64,000 nucleotides of DNA from Candidula unifasciata (GCA_905116865.2 CAJHNH020006890.1:1209559-1273558); one strand, 5' to 3'. Counted from the first letter of the stretch, positions 1-12,110 are shown. Numbers and translations are program-made. The notes: generated by a model from the letters alone, not told the origin.

Positions 1-620
1 CCCAAGCTGGATCATTCTCTTCAGTCCATGATGATTTATTTGTGCATCTGCACTGCTCACTCACTTACTCACTTCTGAAGGGCCTTGGCCACACCCAGCT
101 TGTCATGCACCAAGTGATGCAGAACCAGCCAGTATGTATGCCTGTCTTTTCCCAACACACCTGAATACCTTGGAGAAAATGTCTAAAGGACAATAGGTAC
201 CTGGGATCTCTGAATCAATGTTTGCCAGTATGCATGGAGCATACATGTTTTCACCTTTCTCAGCATGCTTTATGAGTCTGTTGCCAGGCATAATATGTGT
301 GCATGTTGTCACTCTAGCAGAACACTGTAGTGACTGCCTTCACCTTCATTCTCAAACTAGATGAGATTTTGTGGTTATCATTTGCCAGGCTTTTTTTGCA
401 CTTAGTAACAAAAAGTTAACAGTTCAACCGTTGCTAGGACCCCACCCCACCCCATGCAAATCTTCTGCCTCTCAACACAGAACCATCAGAATATATAATC
501 ACATCACCTGGGTGTAAATTGTCATGAATCAGGTTTTACATTTTTGATTCTACAGTGTCCAATAGCCAGTTCCTGAATCATCATCATGTCACAATTACTT
601 TTCAAAATCCTTCAAGTGCA
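1..620 (-). mobile_element. Decayed non-LTR retrotransposon fragment (family A, RNase H/3' region)
   Basis: Read on the minus strand, 1-120 resembles the segment seen better at 23600-23880 and 45240-45520 on the plus strand (the 'gacaaggcagatgtggtcaaggcc' region and what follows). 420-590 resembles the RNase H start region also found at 12890-13100, 32640-32800 and, on the plus strand, 46380-46500. No intact reading frame remains. Confidence 0.5.
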
Positions 621-736
621 GTTTTTTTATGCAGTCAAAAACAGTACCAAAGCTGGTAAATAGGCCTAACGTTATTGGCAACCACAACAAAACTGAACAA
701 GTCAAGATGGAGCATCCATGGGTATGGTAGAGTAAG

Positions 737-992
737 TGAAAAAAAAAAGTAAAGGACTCTTTTCCACGCCTTTAGACGTATAGGGCATATAGGGCTAGAC
801 CTATATTTTATACACCAACGGCACAAGATGGGTGATGTGGTCATCATCACGCCAGTCACCTCTACTTCCCCGGTACCCACTCAATGACCTGGGAGGTCAT
901 TTTTTAAGAAAAGTCCGGCTCCGCCAGGGAGTGAACCCATAACATTCCAATCCGCGGCGCATGTCTAGCCGCTCTGCCACAGGGACTCCCAT
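737..992 (-). mobile_element. tRNA-derived SINE (family S4)
   Basis: On the minus strand the head reads GTGGCAGAGCGGCTAGACAT (A-box like) and, about 35 bp on, GGTTCACTCCC (B-box like). The body ends in an A-rich tail at about 737-750. The same body occurs at 51600-51835 (+), 13350-13556 (-), 32025-32180 (-) and 35780-35930 (-). Confidence 0.65.
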
Positions 993-1145
993 GGATATGG
1001 TATGCCCATTAGTAAATTTATTAGTCACAGAAGAAGACAGAATAAATTGGAAAATTCTAATAAAATGTCTGAATGCGCCAGTTACAGACAGACAGGCACT
1101 ATTGTTAAAACATTTAAATGTAACTATTCAGAGCAATATAATTGG

Positions 1146-1314
1146 TTGCTTGTTTGCGTTCACTGGCTGTAAACCCTGATGGAAAGACTTGGTTGCTTGT
1201 CCATTTTTTGGACTTTGGCTTTGTTCCAGGGCCTGAGTTTTGTGTGTGCATCCATTTTACAGATCTTGTTATTTGTATGCCGACTGTTGGTTCCTTGCCT
1301 CTTAGGCAGATGCA
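1146..1314 (-). mobile_element. SINE-like repeat R1, first half (interrupted)
   Basis: The block from 'ttcactggctgtaaa' to 'cttaggcagatgca' matches the R1 copies at 4527-4800 and 11815-12110. The matching second half resumes at 1891, after a LINE insertion. Confidence 0.7.
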
Positions 1315-1890
1315 ACAAACTAATTGCAGATCTAATGACCAACATTGGCTTACTCTCCAAGGAAGCAGAACTGGTCTTGCAGTGGATACCAGCCCACTGT
1401 GGTATTCAAGGAAATGAGAGAGCAGATGAGTTGGCAACAGTTGGGAGTAATCTTCCACAACCTCATCCACCACACAGCTACAAGGAAACCAAAACAGCGC
1501 TAAAGCAGTCTTTCAAGCGGGAGTGGAGAAAGCAGAATAGAGATTACAGACCAGAGAGTGACAGCATAAAAAAACTCAACAGGAAAGAACAAACATCAAT
1601 TTTTAGACTTCGGACTGGACACTGTGGTCTTCGAACACACCTGTACAGGATAGGCATAAAAGAATCTGCTGCCTGTGATTGTGGAGCAGAAAGACAGACC
1701 CCTGAGCACATACTGCAGTACTGCCCTTACCTTTCCCAGCAAAGACTGTGGATCTGGCCCAGGGTATCCACATTGCGAGAGAAGCTATGAGGGACCGGTG
1801 GCGACCTTAAACGCACAATCCTATTTTTGACCCAGACGGGACTCAATGTGTAGCATGACTGATGTCGAACGCAGAAGAAGAAGAAGAAGA
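1315..1890 (+). mobile_element. 5'-truncated non-LTR retrotransposon (RNase H end) inserted in R1
   Basis: It encodes the end of an RNase H domain (VLQWIPAHCGIQGNERADEL) and a Cys/His tail (CDCGAERQTPEHILQYC), the usual C-terminus of Jockey/I-like LINE ORF2. It stops near 1788, then has a short 3' UTR and a (GAA)n tail at about 1873-1890. It is flanked on both sides by AGGCAGATGCA (1304-1314 and 1891-1901), an 11-bp target-site duplication, and the interrupted R1 repeat continues beyond. A sister copy is at 30881-31892 (-). Confidence 0.85.
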
Positions 1891-2015
1891 AGGCAGATGC
1901 ACTCTGACTTTGAAGGAAGCCCCTCAGTTAGTCAACTCATAGGACATGCTTGTTGGGAAGGCAGTGGATCTGTTCTTGTTTTCCCCACAAAACAGATTAT
2001 TAATCACATATCCTC
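1891..2015 (-). mobile_element. SINE-like repeat R1, second half
   Basis: Continues the R1 consensus after the LINE insertion: 'actctgactttgaaggaagc', then 'ttagtcaactcataggacatg' and 'ctgttcttgttttcccc', all matched at 11990-12080. Confidence 0.7.
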
Positions 2016-2059
2016 TATGCTGCTCACATACTTGACAGCTGGAATCTCCGTATAAAGCA

Positions 2060-2300
2060 GTATATTTGACCATTCACTCATTTGGGAGTGAGTAAACAGT
2101 GCAGAGACACACACAGATCATCACAGTTTGGAGATAATGGTGCAGCAAGATTTGACCAAGGGATCTGGCCAATACTCAAGTGAAGGGGTGAGACAGACAT
2201 ACAATCAGACAATCACTGATACAATCAGAACCGGAATTCTGCACTTGCTGCTGAAGATGGGGATGGAGTGCTTATGAGAGAGCCATGATACCAGTTTAAC
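2060..2300 (+). mobile_element. Family A LINE 3' fragment
   Basis: Resembles 46500-46730 (+) and 45260-45520 (+): 'tttgggagtgagtaaacagtgcagag' type sequence, 'agacatacaatcagacaatcac' and 'gctgctgaagatggggatggagtg'. No open frame. Confidence 0.55.
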
Positions 2301-2500
2301 TAATGACCATTCAGTGTTGAGAAAGACACAGTCACCAAACACATTCACACACAGAAGATCAAATGGTTTGTGTGTCTCATTACGACACAGCATCAGTGGT
2401 TAAAAACGATGTAGTGCAGATAATAAGGGCTTTTACTAGAGTAAGGGAGTGCCTAAAAATGCAGCTGGATTTATGACATCAAAAATTACTTGTTACTTTT
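2300..2500. other. No recognised feature
   Basis: Upstream flank or intron sequence between two LINE fragments; nothing supported. Confidence 0.3.
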
Positions 2501-3240
2501 TGTTCCATTCCTTGTCTGTGTTGACATCCTGGTACATCAGTCCGACCCATTTGTGTTCCATGCTTCCTTGCAGCAACCATCTCAGTGACTCCATGCTTCC
2601 TGTACCCAGTAGGAATTGATTGACATCTACTTTCTTTGCTCCGCAACTGGCCTCTGCATATTTGTCTTCATTTAATACCCATTCCCAACAGGCAGCTCTT
2701 TATCTCTGACTTCATTGTCTTAACATCTCTGGAATGCAGTGCATTCATTATGTCTGCCCTGTTTATACTTCTTCCTCCACTAACTACTGCAGACAAAGCC
2801 AGTCTATCATCTCTTTCATTTCCTTTTGCCCCAGCATATCCTGGTGTGTACAGCCAAAATAGTTTTTTTGGAGTTGGGACTTCTGGATGCTGTCAGCCCA
2901 TTCTAGGTGGAGTTTGTCAGTTTGGATCTTTGTTAGCATGCTTATTGAGACTGTTATATCAATGTGTAAGTTGCTATCTGTTCATTCAGCCATGCAAGCA
3001 TCCCTGTGACAGATGCTATCTTCACTGTCATGCTATAAGTGGTTGAATTGAATGCTTTACTTTTTTTTAAAAACCGTCTTTTCATACACCTGCGCTGTGT
3101 ATGCCCACTTAGACCACACCCCGTAAATAACTGCGTTATCTATATAGATGATTATGTCACTTGGTCGAGTGTGTATATGGATGAGGGCCCTTATTTCAGC
3201 ATCAGCGGCTGCTTGACTGCATTGTCAGAAATACCTGCCC
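2500..3240 (-). mobile_element. Decayed LINE RNase H fragment
   Basis: The minus strand near 2780-2850 reads TPGYAGAKGNERDDRLALSA, the RNase H signature (GxxGNExAD) of LINE ORF2 with Ala to Asp change, followed by SGGRSINRADIMNA. The frame decays after that. Confidence 0.6.
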
Positions 3241-3460
3241 AGGGTGATTAATACCTCAGGTGTGCCCCTGAATTCTTTCTGGTGTTTCTATCCATTCAGC
3301 ACAGAGTCGGACATGTTCCAATTTGGCTTAGGCTACATGGCTAATGTGGTTGCCATGAACTGTGCAGATCTGAAATTCATGTTTGCCGCTGACAGACAAA
3401 GTGCCATTACCTTATTGAGAATCCAACAAGGGTTCCCTATTTGAAAGCTAAGCATTCTAA
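3240..3460. other. Unassigned stretch
   Basis: A 66-codon plus-strand frame (3244-3444) exists but has no recognised motif, no clear splice context and no homologue that I can name. Confidence 0.2.
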
Positions 3461-3465
3461 CACAC

Positions 3466-4260
3466 TCCATTCTTCTTCTTCTTCTTTTTTCAGTCGCTTG
3501 AAATAAATTATCTATATCTGCAATGCTGTCTCTAGTATGAACTTTACTGTCTTTTGTAATTCACTCAGTGACCCGTAAAGTTTGACTTGCACCGATGTTT
3601 CTCTTGGCCAAAAGTTTTGCCTTAATATGTTGTATTTGGGACAGTCTTGGAGGACATGATCTGTTGTCTCGGGTGCCAGTCCACATGTGCACATGGCTGA
3701 TTCACCAATTAAACATTTTGTGTACATGTAGCTGCGAAGTCGACTGTGTCGTGTTCTAAGGCGTAGAATAATAACTTGCTCTGGTCTGTGCATAAAATAG
3801 TAATCGTCTTGTGTCAGTTTTGGTGGCTTTTTGATTGATTTGATTATTCTCTTCTTTTGTTGATAGGAGACTGTTCCGTCAGGTTGTTCTTCATTTGTAC
3901 CTTCCTTAGCTAGTTTATCAGATCTTTAATTTCTGGAAACTCCACAGTGAGATGTGCATCCATTGTATAGTTACCTTACACCGACTGCCTAGTTTGGAGA
4001 GTAGTGTTCGTATACCAGGTAGTTTTCCAGATTGGAGTACCTGAAGCACAGCTCTTGCATTTGTCAGAAATACCACGGGTTGTGAAATATGACGCATATT
4101 TAACAGTTTTTCTGCTGCTATTTTGATGGCTTGAACTTCAGCATCAGAGTTGTATCGCTCTCCAGAATGCTCATTTCTTATGCAAAAATGTACAGATATA
4201 GTTTGTGGAAGGACATAATTACCTGTAGCCATTAGCATGGCACACGATAGTGAAATCAGT
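3466..4260 (-). mobile_element. Decayed LINE ORF2 end (RNase H + Cys/His tail), second lineage
   Basis: Minus strand. 3918-4250 encodes an RNase H-like segment (SDAEVQAIKIAAEKLL, then VVFLTNARAVLQVL, where the catalytic Asp has become Asn). 3512-3793 encodes the tail (ILRLRTRHSRLRSYMYTKCL, CTCGLAPETTDHVLQDCP). One or more frameshifts separate them. The 3' end at 3466-3490 is an (A/GAA)n tail. Confidence 0.7.
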
Positions 4261-4309
4261 TGCTTAAACCTTGGTGAATTTTGTAACTGTAACATTATGT
4301 ATCCCACAG

Positions 4310-4474
4310 GAGGATGATAGTATCACAGTCATGTCTATGATCAACAAACTCTCTCAAGCAGTACAGCAACAGCAAGAGCTTTCAAATAAAGACATTCATG
4401 AGCTGGAAGTTATTGAAGAAACATACAGAAAGCTCAGGCAGCAGGCTGGCCCTCTCAATGAGGATGTTTTAAAC
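4310..4474 (+). CDS. Exon 1 of the visible gene: amphipathic helical segment
   Basis: The acceptor is AG at 4308-4309 after a short pyrimidine tract and the donor is GTAAGT at 4475. The exon is 55 codons, phase 0 to 0. It encodes a charged, Gln-rich helix-forming stretch (LSQAVQQQQELSNKDIHELE and onward) with no signal peptide or membrane segment. It lacks a plausible start context and follows an acceptor, so it is internal. With exons 2 and 3 it looks like a helix-turn-helix array of the TPR/14-3-3 kind, but this exon alone identifies no family. A decayed LINE on the minus strand ends only about 50 bp upstream, so retroelement sequence reaches nearly to the splice site. Confidence 0.75.
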
Positions 4475-4526
4475 GTAAGTTTGAAAAGTTTGAAGAACTG
4501 ACTTGAATGTTTGTTACATTATATTG

Positions 4527-4800
4527 TCTTCTTCTTCTCCTTCTCTTCTTCTTTTTCTGTGCATTCACCAGCTGTACACTGTGGTAGAAAGTCCAGGTTG
4601 TACACCCCCCCCCCCCCCCCCTTCCTGTCCCATTTTAAAAAACTCTTTTGGTCATGTTCCGGGACTTAAGTATTGCATGCACATCCATTTTACAGATCTG
4701 CCTGATGATGTATGTTTTGACTGTTGGTTCCTAACCTCCCAGGCAGATGCACTTTGACCTCGAAGGAAACATCATTCTAATCAGTTGAGAACCTGTTCCT
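4527..4800 (-). mobile_element. SINE-like repeat R1 copy
   Basis: On the minus strand it ends with TACAGCTGGTGAATGC and a (GAA)n tail (4527-4560). The body carries the shared 'tgtaaaatggatgtgcatgc' block. An 18-base C run (about 4605-4622) interrupts it. Confidence 0.7.
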
Positions 4801-4840
4801 AAGATGACCACCTAGAGGTGTAGTTAGATCTTGACCAGTT

Positions 4841-7113
4841 ATGTTCTGGTCATGATGCACCTCCACGTGTGGTTCATCAATTATGTTCTGGTCATGATGC
4901 ACCTCCACGTGTGGTTCATCAATTATGTTCTGGTCATGATGCACCTCCACGTGTGGTTCATCAGTGATGTTCTGGTCATGATGCACCTCCATGTGTGGTT
5001 CATCAATTATGTTCTGGTCATGATGCCCCTCCACATGTGGTTCATCAGTTATCTTCTGGTCATGATGCCCCTCCACATGTGGTTCATCAGTGATGTTCTG
5101 GTCATGATGCACCTCCACATGTGGTTCATCAGTGATGTTCTGGTCATGATGCACCTCCACATGTGGTTCATCAGTTATGTTCTGGTCATGATGCACCTCC
5201 ACATGTGGTTCATCAATTATATTCTGGTCATGATGCACCTCCACGTGTGGTTCATCAGTGATGTTCTGGTCATGTTGCACCTCCACATGTGGTTCATCAG
5301 TTATGTTATGGTCATGATGCACCTCCACATGTGGTTCATAAATTATGTTCTGGTCATGATGCACCTCCACATGTGGTTCATCAGTTATGTTCTGGTCATG
5401 ATGCACCTCCACGTATGGTTCATCAATTATGTTCTGGTCATGATGCACCTCCACGTGTGGTTCATCAATTATGTTCTGGTAATGATGCACCTCCACGTGT
5501 GGTTCATCAATTATGTTCTGGTAATGATGCACCTCCACGTGTGGTTCATCAATTATGTTCTGGTCATGATGCACCTCCACATGTGGTTCATCAGTTATGT
5601 TCTGGTCATGATGCACCTCCACATGTGGTTCATCAATTATGTACTGGTCATAATGCACCTCCACGTGTGGTTCATCAGTTATGTTCTGGTCATGATGCAC
5701 CTCCACGTGTGGTTCATCAGTGATGTTCTGGTCATGATGCACCTCCACATGTGGTTCATCAATTATGTACTGGTCATGATGCACCTCCACGTGTGGTTCA
5801 TCAGTTATGTTCTGGTCATGATGCACCTCCACGTGTGGTTCATCAGTTATGTTCTGGTCATGATGCACCTCCATGTGTGGTTCATCAATTATGTTCTGGT
5901 CATGATGCACCTCCACGTGTGGTTCATCAGTTATGTTCTGGTCATGATGCACCTCCACGTGTGGTTCATCAGTTATGTTCTGGTCATGATGCACCTCCAC
6001 ATGTGGTTCATCAGTTATGTTCTGGTCATGATGCACCTCCACGTGTGGTTCATCAGTTATGTTCTGGTCATGATGCACCTCCACGTGTGGTTCATCAGTT
6101 ATGTTCTGGTCATGATGCACCTCCACGTGTGGTTCATCAGTTATGTTCTGGTCATGATGCACCTCCACGTGTGGTTCATCAGTTATGTTCTGGTCATGAT
6201 GCACCTCCACGTGTGGTTCATCAGTTATGTTCTGGTCATGATGCCCCTCCACGTGTGGTTCATCAGTTATGTTCTGGTCATGATGCACCTCCACGTGTGG
6301 TTCATCAATTATGTTCTGGTGATGATGCACCTCCACATGTGGTTCATCAATTATGTTCTGGTGATGATGCACCTCCACATGTGGTTCATCAATTATGTTC
6401 TGGTCATGATGCACCTCCATGTGTGGTTCATCAATTATGTTCTGGTGATGATGCACCTCCACGTGTGGTTCATCAATTATGTTCTGGTCATGATGCACCT
6501 CCACATGTGGTTCATCAATTATGTTCTGGTGATGATGCACCCCCATGTGTGGTTCATCAATTATGTTCTGGTGATGATGCACCTCCATGTGTGGTTCATC
6601 AATTATGTTCTGGTCATGATGCACCTCCACGTGTGGTTCATCAATTATGTTCTGGTGATGATGCACCTCCACATGTGGTTCATCAATTATGTTCTGGTCA
6701 TGATGCACCTCCATGTGTGGTTCATCAATTGTGTTCTGGTCATGATGCACCTCCATGTGTGGTTCATCAATTATGTTCTGGTCATGATGCACCTCCACGT
6801 GTGGTTCATCAATTATGTTCTGGTCATGATGCACCTCCACGTGTGGTTCATCAGTTATGTTCTGGTCATGATGCACCTCCATGTGTGGTTCATCAATTAT
6901 GTTCTGGTCATGATGCCCCTCCATGTGTGGTTCATCAATTATGTTCTGGTCATGATGCACCTCCACGTGTGGTTCATCAGTTATGTTCTGGTCATGATGC
7001 ACCTCCACGTGTGGTTCATCAGTTATGTTCTGGTCATGATGCACCTCCACGTGTGGTTCATCAGTGATGTTCTGGTCATGATGCACCTCCACATGTGGTT
7101 CATCAATTATGTA
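4841..7113. repeat. 42-bp minisatellite, about 54 copies (intron 1)
   Basis: Unit TTCTGGTCATGATGCACCTC then CACGTGTGGTTCATCAATTA then TG. Variation is concentrated at CACGTG/CACATG/CATGTG and AATTATG/AGTTATG/AGTGATG. Because 42 is a multiple of three and the unit lacks stops in several frames, long artificial ORFs appear on both strands (780 and 771 codons). Confidence 0.97.
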
Positions 7114-7126
7114 TTCCATATAGTCA

Positions 7127-10100
7127 AACTATTGCATATTGTCTAACTGAGTCATGTAGCATATTGTCTGTCTGAGCCATGTAGCATATTGTCTGTCTGA
7201 GTCATGTAGCATATTGTCTGTCTGAGTCATGTAGCATATTGTCTGTCTGAGTCATGTAGCATATTGTCTATCTGAGTCATGTAGCATATTGTCTATCTGA
7301 GTCATGTAGCATACTGTCTATCTGAGTCATGTAGCATATTGTCTGTCTGAGTCATGTAGCATATTGTCTCTCTGAGTCATGTAGCATATTGTCTGTCTGA
7401 GTCATGTAGCATATTGTCTATCTGAGCCATGTAGCATATTGTCTGTCTGAGCCATGTAGCATATTGTCTGTATGAGCCATGTAGCATATTGTCTGTCTGA
7501 GTCATGTAGCATATTGTCTATCTGAGCCATGTAGCATATTGTCTGTCTGAGCCATGTAGGATATTGTCTGTCTGAGTCATGTAGCATATTGTCTGTCTGA
7601 GTCATGTAGCATATTGTTTGTCTGAGTCATGTAGCATATTGTCTATCTGAGTCATGTAGCATATTGTCTATCTGAGTCATGTAGCATACTGTCTATCTGA
7701 GTCATGTAGCATATTGTCTATCTGAGCCATGTAGCATATTGTCTGTCTGAGTCATGTAGCATATTGTCTGTCTGAGTCATGTAGCATATTGTCTATCTGA
7801 GTCATGTAGCATATTGTCTATCTGAGTCATGTAGCATATTGTCTGTCTGAGTCATGTAGCATATTGTCTATCTGAGTCATGTAGCATATTGTCTATCTGA
7901 GTCATGTAGCATATTGTCTGTCTGAGTCATGTAGCATATTGTCTATCTGAGTCATGTAGCATATTGTCTATCTGAGCCATGTAGCATATTGTCTGTCTGA
8001 GTCATGTAGCATATTGTCTATCTGAGTCATGTAGCATATTGTCTAACCCAGCCATGTAGCATATTGTCTATCTGAGTCATGTAGCATACTGTCTATCTGA
8101 GTCATGTAGCATATTGTCTAACCCAGCCATGTAGCATATTGTCTATCTGAGTCATGTAGCATATTGTATATCTGAGTCATGTAGCATATTGTCTGTCTGA
8201 GTCATGTAGCATATTGTCTATCTGAGTCATGTAGCATATTGTCTATCTGAGCCATGTAGCATATTGTCTGTCTGAGTCATGTAGCATACTGTCTGTCTGA
8301 GCCATGTAGCATATTGTCTATCTGAGTCATGTAGCATACTGTCTGTCTGAGCCATGTAGCATATTGTCTGTCTGAGTCATGTAGCATACTGTCTGTCTGA
8401 GCCATTTAGCATATTGTCTGTCTGAGTCATGTAGCATATTGTCTGTCTGAGTCATGTAGCATATTGTCTGTCTGAGTCATGTAGCATATTGTCTATCTGA
8501 TTCATGTAGCATATTGTCTATCTGAGTCATGTAGCATACTGTCTGTCTGAGTCATGTAGCATACTGTCTATCTGAGTCATGTAGCATATTGTCTATCTGA
8601 GTCATGTAGCATATTGTCTATCTGAGTCATGTAGCATACTGTCTGTCTGAGCCATGTAGTATATTGTCTGTCTGAGTCATGTAGCATACTGTCTGTCTGA
8701 GCCATATAGCATATTGTCTGTCTGAGTCATGTAGCATATTGTCTGTCTGAGTCATGTAGCATATTGTCTGTCTGAGTCATGTAGCATATTGTCTGTCTGA
8801 GTCATGTAGCATATTGTCTGTCTGAGTCATGTAGCATACTGTCTGTCTGAGCCATGTAGCATACTGTCTATCTGAGTCATGTAGCATATTGTCTGTCTGA
8901 GTCATGTAGCATATTGTCTGCCTGAGTCATGTAGCATACTGTCTGTCTGAGCCATGTAGCATATTGTCTGAGTCATGTAGCATATTGTCTGAGCCATGTA
9001 GCATATTGTTTGAGTCATGTAGCATATTGTCTAACCCAGCCATGTAGCATACTGTCTAACTGAGCCATGTAGCATATTGTCTGTCTGAGCCATGTAGCAT
9101 ATTGTCTAACCCAGCCATGTAGCATACTGTTTAACTGAGCCATGTAGCATATTGTCTAACCCAGCCATGTAGCATACTGTCTAACTGAGCCATGTAGCAT
9201 ATTGTCTGTCTGAGCCTTGTAGCATATTGTCTAACCCAGTCATGTAGCATACTGTCTAACTGAGCCATGTAGCATATTGTCTAACCCAGCCATGTAGCAT
9301 ACTGTCTAACTGAGCCATGTAGCATATTGTCTGTCTGAGCCATGTAGCATATTGTCTAACCCAGTCAGGTAGCATACTGTCTAACTGAGCCATGTAGCAT
9401 ATTGTCTAACCCAGCCATGTAGCATACTGTCTAACTGAGCCATGTAGCATATTGTCTGTCTGAGCCATGTAGGATATTGTCTAACCCAGCCATGTAGCAT
9501 ACTGTCTAACTGAGCCATGTAGCATATTGTCTGTCTGAGCCATGTAGCATATTGTCTAACCCAGTCATGTAGCATACTGTCTAACTGAGCCATGTAGCAT
9601 ATTGTCTAACCCAGTCATGTAGCATATTGTCTAACTGAGCCATGTAGCATATTGTCTATCTGAGCCATGTAGCATATTGTCTGTCTGAGCCATGTAGCAT
9701 ATTGTCTAACCCAGCCATGTAGCATATTGTCTAACCCAGCCATGTAGCATATTGTCTAACTGAGCCATGTAGCATATTGTCTGTCTGAGCCATGTAGCAT
9801 ACTGTCTAACTGAGTCATGTAGCATATTGTGTATCTGAGCCATGTAGCATATTATCTGGGCCATATAGCATATTGTCTATCTGAGCCATGTAGCATATTG
9901 TCTGAGTCATGTAGCATATTGTCTGTCTGAGCCATGTAGCGTATTGTCTAACTGAGCCATGTAGCATATTGTCTAACCCAGCCATATAACATATTGTCTA
10001 ACTGAGCCATGTAGCATATTGTCTAACTGAGCCATGTAGCATATTGTCTAACTGAGCCATGTAGCACACTGTCTAACTGATATATGTAGCATATTGTCTA

Positions 10101-11033
10101 ACTGAGCCTCGTAGCACACTGTCTAACTGATATATGTAGCATATTGTCTAACTGAGCCATGTAGCATATTGTCTAACTGAGCCATGTAGCACACTGTCTA
10201 ACTGATATATGCAGCATATTGTCTAACTGAGCCATGTAGCATATTGTCTAACTGAGCCTTGTAGCACACTGTCTAACTGATATATGCAGCATATTGTCTA
10301 ACTGAGCCATGTAGCACACTGTCTAACTGATATATGTAGCATATTGTCTAACTGAGCCATGTAGCACACTGTCTAACTGATATATGTAGCATATTGTCTA
10401 ACTGAGCCATGTAGCATATTGTCTAACTGAGCCTTGTAGCACACTGTCTAACTGATATATGCAGCATATTGTCTAACTGAGCCATGTAGCACACTGTCTA
10501 ACTGATATATGTAGCATATTGTCTAACTGAGCCATGTAGCACACTGTCTAACTGATATATGTAGCATATTGTCTAACTGAGCCTTGTAGCATACTGTCTA
10601 ACTGAGCTATGTAGCATATTGTCTAACTGAGCTATGTAGCATACTGTCTAACTGATATATATATAGCATATTGTCTAACTGAGCTATGTAGCATACTGTC
10701 TAACTGATATATGTAGCATATTGTCTAACTGAGCTATATAGCATATTGTCTAACTGAGCCATGTAGCATATTGTCTAACTGAGCTATATATCATATTGTC
10801 TAACTGAGCCATGTAGCATACTGTCTAACTGAGCTATGTAGCATATTGTCTAACTGAGCCATGTAGCACATTGTCTAACTGATATATATAGCATATTGTC
10901 TAACATATATATGTAGCACATTGTCTAAATGATATATGTAGCACATTGTCTAAATGATATATGTAGCACATTGTCTAAATGATATATGTAGCACATTGTC
11001 TAAATTATATATGTAGCATATTGTCTAACTGAG
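7127..11033. repeat. 25-bp minisatellite, about 156 copies, with higher-order zones (intron 1)
   Basis: Core CATGTAGCATATTGTCT plus an 8-base variable part. Zone 1 (7127-8960) uses GTCTGAGT/ATCTGAGT. Zone 2 (about 9020-9990) mixes AACCCAGC, AACTGAGC and GTCTGAGC in 50- to 75-bp higher-order units. Zone 3 (about 10010-11033) alternates AACTGAGC with AACTGATATATG as 50-bp dimers. A few units are 21 bp (8960-9020). Confidence 0.97.
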
Positions 11034-11035
11034 CC

Positions 11036-11460
11036 AGGGCAACTGCAAGTGTGACTAGCAAGAAGTGAATATGGTAAGAATAGCCTTCCTCTGGTAAAGC
11101 ATGGGATTTTCTGGACCATTGCTGCCATCCCATGTATTTGGTTTACTTCTTCTCAGATGCTCAGCTTTCATCCTTTCTGCAGTCATTTTTGTCCCTTCAT
11201 TCTCACTCCCTTTCTGATTTTCCTCTGCCTGTGCAGCATTGTTCATGGCAATATGTCCTCACAAATCTACCTCAATACCTGTATCATTCCTGTCTCACTT
11301 GCATACATCTTTATATTGTGATAGAAGCCGGCCTTGACATCTTTTATGCATCTGTAATTCTCCATAGAGTATGTCCTTAGGGACTGTAGCATCCTCAATT
11401 CTCCAGGGGTGACCCAGCCATCTGAGCCTTCCGAGACAGAACACTGAGATAATCGATGTT
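11036..11460 (-). mobile_element. LINE ORF2 C-terminal fragment
   Basis: Minus strand encodes LGRLRWLGHPWRIEDATVPK then DILYGEL and GRLLSQYKDVCK, the post-RT tail of a common invertebrate LINE (WLGHV.RMedgRiPK; GRP.LRYKDVCK). A second copy is at 44090-44560 (-). Confidence 0.7.
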
Positions 11461-11692
11461 GATAAAGAATTAAAAAAAAATATGCTATGTTTTTCAGAGG
11501 TTCGTGAAGTGTCTTTTTGTCTGCAGACATCTTGTATAACTAGAACTTCTTTTTGTATGAACAAGCAAACTGAAATCAGAGTTACTAAAAGGAGGCGTTA
11601 AGATAACTGTATAGAAGTGTACAACTAGAATTTATTATTTCCAACATATATTATCTGCCCTACCATGTAATATTCTTACTTCTCTCTGCTAG

Positions 11693-11774
11693 GCAGCACT
11701 TGTCCTTGCTGATGTCTACTGCCAAACTGGACTGATTGATAAAGCTGTTAATACAGCTGAAATAGCTTACGAAG
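11693..11774 (+). CDS. Exon 2: helical repeat (TPR/14-3-3-like)
   Basis: Acceptor at 11691-11692, donor GTATGG at 11775; 82 nt, phase 0 to 1. It encodes ALVLADVYCQTGLIDKAVN followed by TAEIAYE. The pattern L..VY...G..DKA......A fits a TPR repeat. It also fits the 14-3-3 helix pair in which a tyrosine-containing helix is followed by an Ala-rich one before the last helix. The junction with exon 3 continues as EEATSQAF, again as in 14-3-3 (AFDEAIAEL). The intron before it, 7.2 kb, holds the 42-bp and 25-bp arrays. Confidence 0.75.
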
Positions 11775-11814
11775 GTATGGAAAATAATAACTGCCATGTT
11801 GATTTTTTTTTAAA

Positions 11815-12110
11815 TTCTATCTTCTTCTTCTTCTCCACATTCACCAGCTGTAAATTATAGCGGAAAGTTCTGGTTGTTCATCTACTTCTGGACTGCAGTT
11901 CCTTTAAAGAACTTGAGTTATTTGTGCGCATCCATTTGACAGATCTAACTAATTTGTATGCAGACTGTTAGTTTCTTACCTCTCAGGCAGATGAACTTCA
12001 ACTTTGAAGGAAGCTCCCAATTAGTCGACTCTTACGACATGCTTTTGGGTAGGCAGTTGGTCTATTCTTGTTTTCCCTATAACAGGGCCCTGGAACCTAC
12101 ACGGGAAAAT
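11815..12110 (-). mobile_element. SINE-like repeat R1, best-preserved copy
   Basis: On the minus strand: body, then CTATAATTTACAGCTGGTGA, ATGTGGA and a (GAA)n tail ending at about 11819. It is the clearest source for comparing the start of exon 6. Confidence 0.75.

Noticed and set aside
2636..3046. 136-codon plus-strand ORF with hydrophobic stretches
   Set aside because: It lies opposite a decayed LINE RNase H fragment read on the minus strand (GNERDDRLA).
4777..7146. Long ORFs of 780, 771 and 438 codons
   Set aside because: They are readings of a 42-bp tandem array whose unit lacks stops in several frames on both strands. Unit differences alter amino acids freely, and the region lies in an intron.
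4841..11033. CRISPR array
   Set aside because: Repeats are directly abutting with no unique spacers, and the DNA is eukaryotic.
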